NCBI RefSeq assembly: GCF_007743815.1
Contig: NZ_CP036265.1
Location: forward strand, 4,595,823-4,659,822
Direction of reading: 5' to 3'
Length of the DNA stretch: 64,000 nt
Source: Alienimonas californiensis
GTDB lineage: Bacteria; Planctomycetota; Planctomycetia; Planctomycetales; Planctomycetaceae
Shown: positions 8,110-17,637 of the stretch, in pieces
Layout: each line of letters begins with the position of its first letter
Position numbering within the stretch: the stretch's first letter is position 1
The notes under the pieces: model-generated
What the model was told of the DNA's origin: nothing
Database searches by the model: none
What the model saw: the letters and a program-made list of their open reading frames with translations, nothing else
Translations under genes and position numbers: made by a program

Positions 8110-9573
8110 ATGCCCGAAACCCTCGCCCTCGCCTGGCCCCGCTCCGCGGAGGACCCACTGCGCGGCGTCGTCGTCGACGGCGCCGGGAAGGTGGGCGCCG
8201 CGTTCGAGACAGCCGCCCCTGTCACCTCCGACGGGCTGAAGGCGGCGTTGGCGAAGGCGAAGGTGACGGCGAAACGCACCGTCGTCGCCGTCCCGCGATC
8301 TCGGGCGACGATCCGTCGGCTCGACCTGCCGGCCGTGCCCGACGACGATTTGCCGGATCTGGTCCGGATGCAGGCCGCGACCAAGAGCGCGGCGCCGCTG
8401 GATCAGCTGGCGTTCGATTTCCTCCCGGTGCCCGCCTCCAGCGGCGCCGCCGGTCGGGCCGCCCTGCTGGCGACGATCCCCGCCAAGTTGCTGGCGGAAA
8501 TCTCGAAGACGACGGAGGCCGCCGGGCTCAACCTCGCCTCCGTGGGGCTGGCCCCGGTCGGGGCCGCCCGTCTGGTCTCGGGCCAGGCCCCCGGCGAAGG
8601 CACGACGCTGATCGTCAGCCGCGACGGGGAGTTCGTGGAGCTCACGCTGCTGGCGTTCGGGCCGGACGGTCCGCGGGTGACGAACTCGCACTCCGCCCAT
8701 CCGGTGGGGCAGGACGAGGAGGAATGGGAACGCACGCTGCTGTCGGAGTGCAGCCGCGTCCTCATCTCCCACTCCTCCGATCTGGAAGACGGGCTGGCGA
8801 CGGTGTGGGGGCTCGGCGCCGAGTCACACCGCTGGGCTCCGCGGCTTGCGGAGCGTCTCGGCGGCACGCCGCGTCCGGTAGAGGCTTGGAGCGAACTCGG
8901 CCTCAGCGGCCCGTCCTCCACCTCCGCCCCGGGATCGCTGGGCGGGGCGGTCGGACTGGCGACGGGGGACCAAGCGGTCCCGGCGTTGAACTTCCTCGCC
9001 CCCCGCCGCCGGCCCGAACCGGAGGACACCCGCCTGCGGACCGGCCTGCTGGCCGCGACGGCGCTGGCGATCGTCGTGGGCGGCGGTTGGTTCGTGCTCA
9101 GTCGGCAGAAAGCCAACTTGCAGGAGCAGATCGCCGTGCTGGAGACCCGGATCGCCTCGGACGAGAAGTTCGTGAAGCGGAACGAGCCTCTGCTCGTCGA
9201 AGACGCCGCACTCTCCCTCTGGGCCGCGGAGACGACCGACAGCCGCACCGAGCTCGCCCGCCTGGACGCCCTCCTGCCCGGCACCGACCGTTTGTTCCTG
9301 GAGTCGTTCCAACTCAGCCCGCCGACCTCCCGCAGCCGGGCGTCGATCCGGGCGGACGGATTTGCCGAGAGCACGAACCTGGTGCGGGAGGTCGAACGCG
9401 ATCTCGCCGGCGCCGGCTACGTGGTGCGGCCGACGCAAACCGCACGCGTGACCGGCCGCGAAGGCTACCCGGTGCGGTTCTCCCTCACCGCCGAACTGCC
9501 CCCCGAGCCGGCCCCGTCCGCATCCGCCCCGACAGAAACCGCCGCCGCGAATGCCGGGGGGGCCTCCTTATGA
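8110..9573 (+). CDS. gspL: GspL/PilM-like cytoplasmic actin-fold assembly protein with one TM
   Basis: 487 aa. The first 300 residues have PilM/GspL character: an actin-like ATPase fold with VVAVPRSRATIRRLDLP and LIVSRDGEFVELTLLAF segments. One transmembrane helix lies near residues 311-331 (LLAATALAIVVGGGWFVL), followed by a coiled-coil start (KANLQEQIAVLETRIAS) and a periplasmic ferredoxin-like region. This is the layout of GspL, or a PilM-PilN fusion, which connects the ATPase to GspM in the inner membrane. It overlaps the next gene by four bases (ATGA). The symbol is by analogy; PilMN-like is an equally fair description. Confidence 0.72.
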   Translation: MPETLALAWPRSAEDPLRGVVVDGAGKVGAAFETAAPVTSDGLKAALAKAKVTAKRTVVAVPRSRATIRRLDLPAVPDDDLPDLVRMQAATKSAAPLDQLAFDFLPVPASSGAAGRAALLATIPAKLLAEISKTTEAAGLNLASVGLAPVGAARLVSGQAPGEGTTLIVSRDGEFVELTLLAFGPDGPRVTNSHSAHPVGQDEEEWERTLLSECSRVLISHSSDLEDGLATVWGLGAESHRWAPRLAERLGGTPRPVEAWSELGLSGPSSTSAPGSLGGAVGLATGDQAVPALNFLAPRRRPEPEDTRLRTGLLAATALAIVVGGGWFVLSRQKANLQEQIAVLETRIASDEKFVKRNEPLLVEDAALSLWAAETTDSRTELARLDALLPGTDRLFLESFQLSPPTSRSRASIRADGFAESTNLVREVERDLAGAGYVVRPTQTARVTGREGYPVRFSLTAELPPEPAPSASAPTETAAANAGGASL

Positions 9574-11468
9574 AACGCAACGAAAAGATTCTCGCCGGCG
9601 TGCTCGGCCTGTTTCTGGTCGGCTACCTGATGCGCGGCCCAATCGTGGCCATGACGACTGGGCCGATCGACGAACTGCAATCGACGCTCGACGGCCGTTT
9701 GGAGCGGTCGGGGACGCTGTCGAACCGCAAGGCGACCATTGGCGCCGCCTCCCTCCGCGTGAACGACGCCCGCAGCCAGAGCCTGCCGGCGGACGTGAGC
9801 TACGCGGAACGGCTCTATCCGCAATGGTTGCAGGATCTGGCGACCATCAGCGGCTGGGAGGAGGTGCGGACCGAACTGCGGCCCGTGCAGGCCCGCCGCG
9901 ACGAACAGTTCCGCCCCGTGCGGGTCGAACTGCGGGGGTTGGCCACGCTGGCGGAACTCGACCTGTTCCTGCGGCGCTTCCGCCGCACCGATCTGCTGCA
10001 CCGCATCAACTCCTCCAAGGTGGCGAGCCCGTCCGAGGTGGGCGACGCGCCGCTGGACGTGCTGATCGAGGCGGAGGCCCTCTCCCTGCCGACGGCCGCC
10101 CAGCGGGAGGAGATCTTCCCGTTCGCCCGACTCACCGCCGATCTTTCGGCCGACGACGAAGCGGCGGAGGTGACCGTCCCGGCCGGCCTCAGCGGGGCGT
10201 TCCCCGAGGAGCCCGGCTTCACGGTCCGGGCGGGCACGGAGTTTCTCACGGTCGCCGACGTGCAACCGCTGGGCGAAGAGGCCGGCGAGGAGGGCGCCGC
10301 GGTGCGGTGGACGCTCCGTCGCGGCGCCGAGGGCACGCAGCCCGCCGATCTGTCGGCGGGCACGTTCCTGCAACTCTGGCCGCACGCGCCGCCCGCCGAA
10401 AACGCCCCGGCGTTCAGCGAGACCGGCCCCTTCCGCAAACCCCGCTCCTACGCTCCCGAGTTGAAGCTTGACGGGTCGCCGCGGCTGGTGCGCGGTGAGT
10501 CGTTCTCCCTGACGGCCTCCACGGTCGATTACGACCCCCGCGGCGGGGAGCCGACGCTCTCCGCGACCGGGCTGCCGGAGGGGGCGACGTTCGATCCGGC
10601 CACCGGCAAACTCTCCTGGGACCCGCCGGCCGACCTGCCCGCCGGGGAGTATGAGGTGGAGATCGCCGCCGCGGTGCCGCGGCCGGACAAGCGGGTGACC
10701 GGCTCCGTCCTGCTGACGCTCGTGGACCGCAACACGCCGCCGACAGTCTCCAGCGTGGAGCCGAAGACGGTCAACGCCGGGGACGTGCTGCTGTTCGAGA
10801 CGGAGGCGAACGACGCGGAGGACGGCGACGAGGTGGACTTCAGCCTGGTCGATCCGCCGGAGGGGGCGTTCATCGATTCCTTCTTCGGTCTGGTCCGCTG
10901 GGAAGTGCCCGCGGATCTGGCCCCCGGCGAAATGACGTTGACCGTCCGGGCGACGGACCAGGGCTCCCCGCCGCTCAGCGGCGAGACCCGCGTGCGGGTG
11001 ACCGTGACGGAGGATCTGCGGCCCTACGTGAAGTTCGTCGGCCGCGTGACCCGCAACGGCGAACCCGTCGCCACGCTGTTCAATCAGGCCGAGAACCAGA
11101 TCACCCGGCTCGAGCCCGGCGATGACTTCGCTCTGGCGGGCATCGAGGGCCGGATCGTGGAGATCGGCCGCGACTCGCTGGAATACCGGCGCAACGGCCG
11201 CCGCTACCGGCTGCCGCTCGGCGCCTCGCTGGCCGACGCGGTCGACCGCGGGGCGATCGACCCGCCCCCGGCCTCCGCAGAACCCGCCGCTGACCCGGCG
11301 ACCGATCCGGCTGCCGGACCCGCCGCTGATCCGGCGGCGGAGACCGAGGGCGAATCCGACGACGCCGTCGCCGAATCCGGCGGCCCGGCGCCAGCGGAAC
11401 CGTCTGAAGATGCCTCGCCCGACGGAGTCGGAGACGCAGAAACCGTCGCAGACGACGAATCCGACTAA
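9570..11468 (+). CDS. GspM/PilO-like protein fused to cadherin/Ig-like domains
   Basis: 632 aa. One N-terminal transmembrane helix (about residues 8-22) is followed by a coiled, PilO/GspM-like periplasmic region to about 175. LATLAELDLFLRRFRRTDLLHRI fits the ferredoxin-like PilO fold. Then come at least two Ig/cadherin-like modules typical of putative-Ig (He_PIG) domains: LPEGATFDPATGKLSWDPP, and a second with ND-A-EDGD and VRATDQGSPPLSG. The last 75 residues are Ala/Pro/Asp/Glu-rich. ATGA overlap with gspL places it as the GspM position of the inner-membrane platform. The Ig-like extension is not part of classical GspM and could reach toward peptidoglycan or cargo; that is inference. Confidence 0.62.
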   Translation: MKRNEKILAGVLGLFLVGYLMRGPIVAMTTGPIDELQSTLDGRLERSGTLSNRKATIGAASLRVNDARSQSLPADVSYAERLYPQWLQDLATISGWEEVRTELRPVQARRDEQFRPVRVELRGLATLAELDLFLRRFRRTDLLHRINSSKVASPSEVGDAPLDVLIEAEALSLPTAAQREEIFPFARLTADLSADDEAAEVTVPAGLSGAFPEEPGFTVRAGTEFLTVADVQPLGEEAGEEGAAVRWTLRRGAEGTQPADLSAGTFLQLWPHAPPAENAPAFSETGPFRKPRSYAPELKLDGSPRLVRGESFSLTASTVDYDPRGGEPTLSATGLPEGATFDPATGKLSWDPPADLPAGEYEVEIAAAVPRPDKRVTGSVLLTLVDRNTPPTVSSVEPKTVNAGDVLLFETEANDAEDGDEVDFSLVDPPEGAFIDSFFGLVRWEVPADLAPGEMTLTVRATDQGSPPLSGETRVRVTVTEDLRPYVKFVGRVTRNGEPVATLFNQAENQITRLEPGDDFALAGIEGRIVEIGRDSLEYRRNGRRYRLPLGASLADAVDRGAIDPPPASAEPAADPATDPAAGPAADPAAETEGESDDAVAESGGPAPAEPSEDASPDGVGDAETVADDESD

Positions 11469-11594
11469 TCGGGCCGCGTCGAGTTTGCCGATAGCGCCGA
11501 TGCGGCCGGATTTGCCGGTTGTCCGGAAGACGTTGCGCGACGCCCGTCGCCGCGGCTCTCCCCCCCACCTTTCGCCGACCGTGGACGTTCGCCG

Positions 11595-14500
11595 ATGGAC
11601 CGGCCCGCTCCCCTCTCCCGCTGCCGCCTCGCCCTGTGGGCGACGGCCGTCCTGTTGACGGCGGGCGCCGGGCCGCTGCGCGCGGACGACCCGGCCCCCG
11701 CGGCGGACCGTCCGGCCGCCGCGAAGGCCGCCGTGACGATGCGGCACTTCAACTCCCCGTGGCCGGTCGTGCTGCAGAAGCTCGCGGAAGAGAGCGGCTC
11801 GAACCTGGTGATGAAGGACGTCCCGCCGGGCCGGTTCAGCCGGTTCGACCGCGGCGCCTATACCCGCGACGAAGCGGTGAAGATGCTGAACCAGCGGCTG
11901 GAGCCGGACGGCTTCCGCATCCTGGAGCAGGGCAAGAACCTGATCGTGATCAGCGATCGCAGCGTGCGGCAGGACTACCGCCGCCCGACCGCCCCCGGCG
12001 CCGAGGGGCGTCCGCTGCACGATCCGATGACTGCTCAGACGCCGCTGCCGGAACCGGCGGAACGGCGCCGGGACTTCTCCTCCGTCATCCCGCACCGCGA
12101 CGGCGAAGTGCGTCCCGCCGGTCGCACGGCCCGCGAGGCCGCGGCCGAATACGCCGCCGAACAGGTGCAGAACGCGGCCCACGAAGAACCGATGGAACCG
12201 GGCGCCGCCCCGGTGTTCGACCTGACCGCCGGCGAAGTTGCCGCCGCGGCCGACGCCGCGGCGCCGGTCACCGTCACCGTGCGGGTCAGCCGCGGCAATG
12301 CGAAAGCGGTGGCCCGCGCGCTGATGCTGGCCGTCGGCGATCACGCCAAGCTGATCGACCGCGGCCCCGGGGGCCACCCCGCCTTCGCCGCCTACCGCCC
12401 CCAGGAAGACGGCGCCCCGAATCTGACCGGCACGCCCGTCTACAGCGTCGGGATGGACGAGACGAAGGACGAGTTGATCGTGACCGCCCCCGGCGCCCGG
12501 GCGGAGCAGATCGCGTCCGTCCTGACCGCGATCGATCGCGGGCCGAAGGACGGGCAGGGGATGACGGTCGTCGCCGGCGGGCCGGAGACGGTCGCCGTCA
12601 GCCGCCAGCTGCGGCCGGTCCTCGCCACGCTCGCCCGGTTCCGGCGTCAGGAGGGGCAGGCCCCGGACGCCGCCGCTCCCGCCGGGAATGCCGCCGCCGC
12701 CCAGCCGCCCGCGAACCCGGGGGACGCCGCCCCGCCCGCCGGCGCCGGTCCGGGGGTCGCCGATACCGGCGAACTGCAACGGATCCTCGACAACGTCCGC
12801 AGCGACGTGCAGGTGGAGGAATTCGGCAATACCGGCGTGCTGATCATCCGCGGCAACCGGGACGACGTGGCCGCGGTCGCGCGGGTCATCAATCAGCTCG
12901 AACAGCTCTCCGCCGGCCTTCAGCCGCAAATCCAACTGCTCTTCCTCCGTCACGTCGACAGCGTGCCGCTGTCGGCCCTGCTGACCGAGGTGTACGGCGA
13001 ACTGGCCCGCCTGCGCAACCGCGGCGAAGAGGCCCCGACCCGCGTCACGATCCTGCCGGTCGGCAAGCCGAACGCCGTCATCGTGATCGCCTCGGAGCCG
13101 GACCTCGAAGCCGTCGAGGCCCTCGCCACGCAACTCGACCAGCCGGTGCCCGCCGGGACGCAGCTGGAGGTTTTCCGCCTTCAACACGCCCTCGCTCCGC
13201 AGGTCGCCGAGGCCATCGAAGCGTTCTACGCGGAGCGTGAGGGCCTGTTCCCACAGGTCCGCCTGTTTGCGGACGTGCGGACGAACAGCCTCGTGGTCAA
13301 CGCCGAGCCGAACGGTCTGGCGGAGGTCCGCAAGCTGGTGCGGGACCTGGACCGCGGCGAAAGCGGGCTGGTCAGCCGAATGGAGATCGTCGCTTTGGAG
13401 TTCGCCACCGCCGAGGCGCTGGCGGACACGATCAATCTGGCGATTCGGGCCGTCATCAACCCGGCGCAGGCCCAACAGGGCGCCGGGCTGGGCGGCGGGG
13501 CCGCCGGCGGCGGGGCGGACGCGCAGGCCCTGCAGGCCGCCCGCAGCGTGATCGTGGAGTACGTCACCGCGACCGGCGAGGTCGGCCGCAGCGGACTGCT
13601 GGCGGACGTCACCGTCGCGCCCGATCCGACCGGCAACCGGCTGATCCTGACGGCACCGGAGAAAACGATGCCGCTGCTGATCGCGCTCGTCGCCGCGTTG
13701 GACGCCCCCAGCGGCGCCCGGGCGGACGTGAAGGTGTTCACCCTGGAAAATGCCGACGCCGAGACCGCCGTCGAGATCCTCCGCGAACTGTTCGACGCCT
13801 CCGCAACCGGCGGCGGCGCCGGCACGGACGCTCCGGCCGGGGTCACGCTGGAAGGCACGACGGACGCCGGCTCCGCCCTGGTGCCGCTGCGATTCAGCGC
13901 CGACAACCGCACCCAGACGGTGCTGGCGATCGGCGGGACCGACGCCCTGGCCATCGTCGAAGCCGTCCTGCTGCGGCTGGACAGCGAGAACCGCAACCGG
14001 CAGCGGTTCTTCAGCGTCAAGCTGCTCAACACCCCCGCGATCGGCGTCGCCCAAGCCCTGTCGGACCTGATCGTCGGTCGGCGGACGCTGCTCACGCAGG
14101 TGCCCGGCTTCCTGGCCCAGGGCGAACTGATCGAGCGGGACACCGTCATCATCCCGGAGACCTCCTCCAACCGTCTGCTGATCTTCGCCTCCGACCGCAG
14201 CCGCGAGGAAATCCTGCGGCTCATCAAGGAGATCGACGAGGCCCCCCCGCAGGTCGCCATCCAGGTGCTGCTGGTCGAGGTGGACCTGCAAAATACCGAC
14301 GAGTTCGGCGTCGAACTGGGCTTCCAGGACAGCGTGCTGTTCGACCGCGGCATCACCGCCGCCGAGGACCTGCTGACCGTCGCGGACACCATCACCTCCC
14401 CGAACGGCGTGCAGACCACCACGGAACGGGTCATCTCCCAGAGCACCACGCCGGGCTTCAACTTCAACAACACCGCGGTCCCCCTCGGCAACAACGTCGC

Positions 14501-15485
14501 CGCCAACCCGGCCAGCACGGGCATTCAGGGGCTGAACAACTTCGGCTTCGGCCGGGCGAACGCGGAACTGGGCTTCGGCGGCTTCGTGCTGAGCGCCTCC
14601 AGCGCGAACGTTTCCGTGCTGCTGCGGGCCCTCGCGGCCAAGCGGTCGGTGCACGTGCTGTCCCGCCCGCAGGTGACCGTGCTGGATCAGCAACTCGCCC
14701 GCATCCAGGTCGGGCAGGAGGTTCCCGTGGTGGACGGCGTGAGCATCACGGCGAACTCCACGATCCCCACCGTCACCCGGCAGCAGAGCGGCCTGATCCT
14801 GCAGGTCACGCCCCGCATCAGCCCGGACGGCACCGTGTTCATGCAGATCGGCGTCGAGCGGAGCAACTTCGACCTCGCCGGCGTGCCCATCTTCACCGAC
14901 GTGGCGACCGGGGCGGTGATTACCTCCCCGATCAAGAACGTGACGATCACGGACACGTTCGCCTCCGTGCCCAACGGCCAGACGGTGGTGATCGGCGGGA
15001 TCATCGTGGACTCCGAGGCCGTCGACGAGCGGAAGGTGCCCTACCTGGGCGACATCCCGTTCCTCGGTCAGTTGTTCCGCACCGACAGCACGGTGACGTC
15101 CCGCAGCGAGCTGCTGGTCTTCCTGACGCCGCGGATCATCTACACCGACGCCGACTTCGAACTGCACAAGCAGGTCGAGACGGACCGGCTGCACTTCCTG
15201 GAGCACGAGGCCGAAGCGATCCACGGCCCGCTGTTCGGCGTGGCGCCCTCGCCGGGGCAGGGCGGCTACCACCCGGGTCTGTTCGGCCCGCCGCTGGACC
15301 TGCCGCCCGGCGCCGCCTTCGAGGGCGGAGCGATCGTCCCGCCCTCCGCGATTCGTCGCCCGAGCCTGCCGGCGCCGTCGCCGGGCGGCCTCGACGGGGA
15401 GTTCTGCCCGGTGCCGACGATGCCGGGCGCCCCGCACGGGCCGGAGCCGGCTCCGCCGGCGGCGTACGACCCCTTCATGCCCTGA
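11595..15485 (+). CDS. gspD: Type II secretion outer-membrane secretin GspD (large)
   Basis: 1296 aa with an N-terminal signal peptide (LALWATAVLLTAGAGPLRA). It forms the outer-membrane channel. The N-terminal 850 residues hold several N-domain/NolW-like modules with the repeating pattern of strand, ANRLI or NSLVV, and helix; examples are VRTNSLVVNAEPNGLAEVRK and DPTGNRLILTAPEK. The C-terminal secretin domain begins near 880 (PQVAIQVLLVEVDL) and contains FASVPNGQTVVIGGI and the signature VPYLGDIPFLGQLFR near residue 1150. About 650 residues is usual, so this one is doubled by extra N-domains and Ala/Pro linkers. The last 100 residues are Pro/Gly-rich. The preceding 126 bp shows no clear promoter. 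Confidence 0.93.
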   Translation: MDRPAPLSRCRLALWATAVLLTAGAGPLRADDPAPAADRPAAAKAAVTMRHFNSPWPVVLQKLAEESGSNLVMKDVPPGRFSRFDRGAYTRDEAVKMLNQRLEPDGFRILEQGKNLIVISDRSVRQDYRRPTAPGAEGRPLHDPMTAQTPLPEPAERRRDFSSVIPHRDGEVRPAGRTAREAAAEYAAEQVQNAAHEEPMEPGAAPVFDLTAGEVAAAADAAAPVTVTVRVSRGNAKAVARALMLAVGDHAKLIDRGPGGHPAFAAYRPQEDGAPNLTGTPVYSVGMDETKDELIVTAPGARAEQIASVLTAIDRGPKDGQGMTVVAGGPETVAVSRQLRPVLATLARFRRQEGQAPDAAAPAGNAAAAQPPANPGDAAPPAGAGPGVADTGELQRILDNVRSDVQVEEFGNTGVLIIRGNRDDVAAVARVINQLEQLSAGLQPQIQLLFLRHVDSVPLSALLTEVYGELARLRNRGEEAPTRVTILPVGKPNAVIVIASEPDLEAVEALATQLDQPVPAGTQLEVFRLQHALAPQVAEAIEAFYAEREGLFPQVRLFADVRTNSLVVNAEPNGLAEVRKLVRDLDRGESGLVSRMEIVALEFATAEALADTINLAIRAVINPAQAQQGAGLGGGAAGGGADAQALQAARSVIVEYVTATGEVGRSGLLADVTVAPDPTGNRLILTAPEKTMPLLIALVAALDAPSGARADVKVFTLENADAETAVEILRELFDASATGGGAGTDAPAGVTLEGTTDAGSALVPLRFSADNRTQTVLAIGGTDALAIVEAVLLRLDSENRNRQRFFSVKLLNTPAIGVAQALSDLIVGRRTLLTQVPGFLAQGELIERDTVIIPETSSNRLLIFASDRSREEILRLIKEIDEAPPQVAIQVLLVEVDLQNTDEFGVELGFQDSVLFDRGITAAEDLLTVADTITSPNGVQTTTERVISQSTTPGFNFNNTAVPLGNNVAANPASTGIQGLNNFGFGRANAELGFGGFVLSASSANVSVLLRALAAKRSVHVLSRPQVTVLDQQLARIQVGQEVPVVDGVSITANSTIPTVTRQQSGLILQVTPRISPDGTVFMQIGVERSNFDLAGVPIFTDVATGAVITSPIKNVTITDTFASVPNGQTVVIGGIIVDSEAVDERKVPYLGDIPFLGQLFRTDSTVTSRSELLVFLTPRIIYTDADFELHKQVETDRLHFLEHEAEAIHGPLFGVAPSPGQGGYHPGLFGPPLDLPPGAAFEGGAIVPPSAIRRPSLPAPSPGGLDGEFCPVPTMPGAPHGPEPAPPAAYDPFMP

Positions 15486-15523
15486 ACCGCATGTCCTGCC
15501 GTCGTCCTGCCCTGAACCGCCGA

Positions 15524-15540
15524 GGGACCTGACCGGTCCC
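15524..15540 (+). terminator. Small stem-loop after gspD
   Basis: GGGACC (15524-15529) and GGTCCC (15535-15540) form a six-pair stem with a TGACC loop 38 bp after the gspD stop. No T-tract follows, so it may only weakly terminate. Confidence 0.3.
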
Positions 15541-15605
15541 GTGGCGGGGGCTCTCCGCAGCCCTCGCCGTTCGGCTCCCGCCCGTTCTTCGGATTCAGAC
15601 GCCCC

Positions 15606-16613
15606 GTGCTCCGCCCCCTCACACTGCCTGTGGCCGCCCTGCTCGGCGTCGTGCTGAGCGGATGTTCGACGCTCACCGTCCCTGTGGCGGAAGCGCTGCC
15701 GAGCTGGATGCCCGGGCAGCCCGAACGCGGTCTGACGCGGGCGACGAAGCAGAACCCCGTCGCGCAGGTCGCCGGATTCTGGCAACCGGCGGAGGACACC
15801 GGGCCGAACGGCCGCCCGGTCCGTGGGTTCGCGGGCAAGATTCTCCTGTTCCCCGCCGCCTCCCGCGGCGACGAACCGATGGCCGGCCGCGGGGCCGTCC
15901 GCGTCAGCCTCTACGACCAGACGGGCGAATCCGACGTCCTGATCCATCAGTACGACCTCCCGCCGGACGCCTGGGAGACGCACTTGGCTCATTCCAACCT
16001 CGGCGTCGGCTACGAGGTGTTCCTGCCGTACCTCAGCCCCGACCCGCGGAAGATTCGCTGCGGATTGCGGATCCAGTTCGTCCCGGAGTACGAGGACGGC
16101 ACCACGGGTCGGCCGGTGTTCTCCGCGATGGAGTCCTGCTGCCTGGACGATGCCGGCACCTCCCGACGGACCGGCGCCTCCGCGGAGGTGGTGGCGAACC
16201 GGCACGGACTGCGGACCGAAACGATTCGCCCGGTGGCGGTCGTGAAGACCGTGGGTCCGCCGGCGAGCGCCTCCGGCGTGGTGCCGGCCTCCGCCGAGGA
16301 CCCGTCCGGCGGGGTCCAGACGGCCGCGGCGACCGCGACCGACGGGTTGAACCCGGAGATGCGGGCCCGGTTCGAGGACGCCCTCGCCAATGCGAAACGG
16401 CGTCAGGCCCTCTCTGAACGCTCCGCGGCCTCCGCGTTCGCCCCCGCGTCGGCGGGGCAGCGATCCGCCACGCCGCCGGCGGCCGCCCGGCCGACGGTGG
16501 TCGAGTCGGCGTCGCCCCGGCGCTTCACGCTGACGCCCGCGGAAGGGACCGCGGCGGAGGCTTCGGGGACGAACCCGGAGGAACCGGCCTCGCACCCGCT
16601 GACGGGCGGCTGA
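15606..16613 (+). CDS. Predicted lipoprotein of unknown function
   Basis: 335 aa from a GTG start. The N-terminus is a lipoprotein signal peptide with lipobox LSGC (Cys20), so the protein is probably anchored in a membrane. Residues 75-180 form a compact region (GAVRVSLYDQTGESDVLIHQYDLPP in part; a wholly beta-like pattern) that I do not assign to a family; the C-terminal 150 residues are Ala/Pro/Ser-rich and disordered. It stands 120 bp after gspD on the same strand, so a role as an envelope partner of the secretion system (for example a pilotin-like function) is possible but unsupported by any motif I recognise. Confidence 0.75.
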   Translation: MLRPLTLPVAALLGVVLSGCSTLTVPVAEALPSWMPGQPERGLTRATKQNPVAQVAGFWQPAEDTGPNGRPVRGFAGKILLFPAASRGDEPMAGRGAVRVSLYDQTGESDVLIHQYDLPPDAWETHLAHSNLGVGYEVFLPYLSPDPRKIRCGLRIQFVPEYEDGTTGRPVFSAMESCCLDDAGTSRRTGASAEVVANRHGLRTETIRPVAVVKTVGPPASASGVVPASAEDPSGGVQTAAATATDGLNPEMRARFEDALANAKRRQALSERSAASAFAPASAGQRSATPPAAARPTVVESASPRRFTLTPAEGTAAEASGTNPEEPASHPLTGG

Positions 16614-16660
16614 TTCGCCGGTCGCCGGGAGCGGCCGACCCCCCGCGGCGCCGCGTCGGA

Positions 16661-16666
16661 TAGAAT
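16661..16666 (+). promoter_or_regulatory. Possible -10 box before the BON protein gene
   Basis: TAGAAT sits 32 bp before the GTG start in an 85-bp spacer that is otherwise very GC-rich. No convincing -35 is visible, so the call rests on the hexamer alone. Confidence 0.25.
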
Positions 16667-16698
16667 CGGGCGTCCCGTTCTCCCGCAGGCCGCCCGCC

Positions 16699-17637
16699 GT
16701 GCTCCGTCTCGCCGCCAGTCTGACCGCCCTGGCGTTCGTCGCCGCTCCCGCCCTGGCACAGGTTGGCGGATCGGGCGGCGGCAGTCGGCAACAGGGGGGC
16801 TACGGGTCCACCAGCGGCGGGGCAGGGGCCGGATCGGGCTTCGGTTCCGGCGCCGGCGGCGGCGGTTCCCTCTCCGGGGCCGGCGGCGGAACGGGCCAGC
16901 CCACCGGCGGCGCCGGCGCTTCGGGCGGCGGCTTGAGCGGGGCGGGGGGAGGAACCGGCGGGACCGGCGGCACGCGCACCGGCGGGGCGGCCGGCGGCGG
17001 AACCGGCCTCGGGGGACAGACCGGCAACGTGATCGGCTTCGGTCAGGGGTTGCAGGCCCAAACGCCGGGCACCTTCCTGGGCAGCGGGGCCGGATTGAAC
17101 ACCTTCGTCGGCGGGGCCGGCGGTCAGCAGGCCCTGGGTGCCGCCGGCGGGGCGACCGGCGGCTTCGGCGGCGGGGGCTTCGGCGGGGCGACCGGCGGCT
17201 TCGGCGGCGCCGCGGGACCGACCCGCAGCGGCGGCAACCGCGCCGGCGGCAGCGATCCGCGCCTCGGCATCGCCGTGCCGCTCCGCATCGCCACGCCGGT
17301 GCCGGTTCGCTCGTCGGCCTTCCTCAGCGAGACGTTCGCCCGGCGGGCGGCCGTGCTCTCCGCGGCGACGGCCCTCGCCAACCGTCCCGCCTTCCGGAAT
17401 CTGAGAGCTGCTGCGGACGACGCCGGCGTCGTCACCCTTTCCGGCGACCTGCCGGAGGGGGATCGCCGCCTCGCTGCCGCCCTCGCCCGCATCGAACCCG
17501 GCGTGACGGATGTGCGGGAGTCCTTCGCCGCGGACCTCGAACCGTCGCCGACCCCCGCCCCCCAACCGCCGGCCGCGGACGCCCCCCTGTTCAGCAGCTT
17601 CGGCGACGTCGCCCCGCTCCGCGTGCTGAACCCGTGA
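16699..17637 (+). CDS. Exported Gly-rich protein with C-terminal BON domain
   Basis: 312 aa, GTG start, with a clear signal peptide (AASLTALAFVAAPALAQ). Residues 22-190 are Gly/Ser/Thr-rich with repeated GGFGG and GAGGGTGG units. The C-terminal 70 residues fit a BON domain: ALANRPAFRNLRAAADDAGV, then VVTLSGDLPEGDRRLAAALARIEPGVTDV. BON domains bind phospholipid or other envelope ligands in osmoprotective and transport proteins. It overlaps the next lipoprotein gene by four bases (GTGA), so both are probably co-expressed in the envelope. No enzymatic motif is present. Confidence 0.78.
   Translation: MLRLAASLTALAFVAAPALAQVGGSGGGSRQQGGYGSTSGGAGAGSGFGSGAGGGGSLSGAGGGTGQPTGGAGASGGGLSGAGGGTGGTGGTRTGGAAGGGTGLGGQTGNVIGFGQGLQAQTPGTFLGSGAGLNTFVGGAGGQQALGAAGGATGGFGGGGFGGATGGFGGAAGPTRSGGNRAGGSDPRLGIAVPLRIATPVPVRSSAFLSETFARRAAVLSAATALANRPAFRNLRAAADDAGVVTLSGDLPEGDRRLAAALARIEPGVTDVRESFAADLEPSPTPAPQPPAADAPLFSSFGDVAPLRVLNP

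Noticed and set aside
9465..16595. Very long minus-strand frame opposite gspM and gspD
   Set aside because: A shadow of the coding strand in GC-rich DNA: it is Arg/Gly/His-rich, has no motifs, and lies fully antisense to genes with strong family matches.
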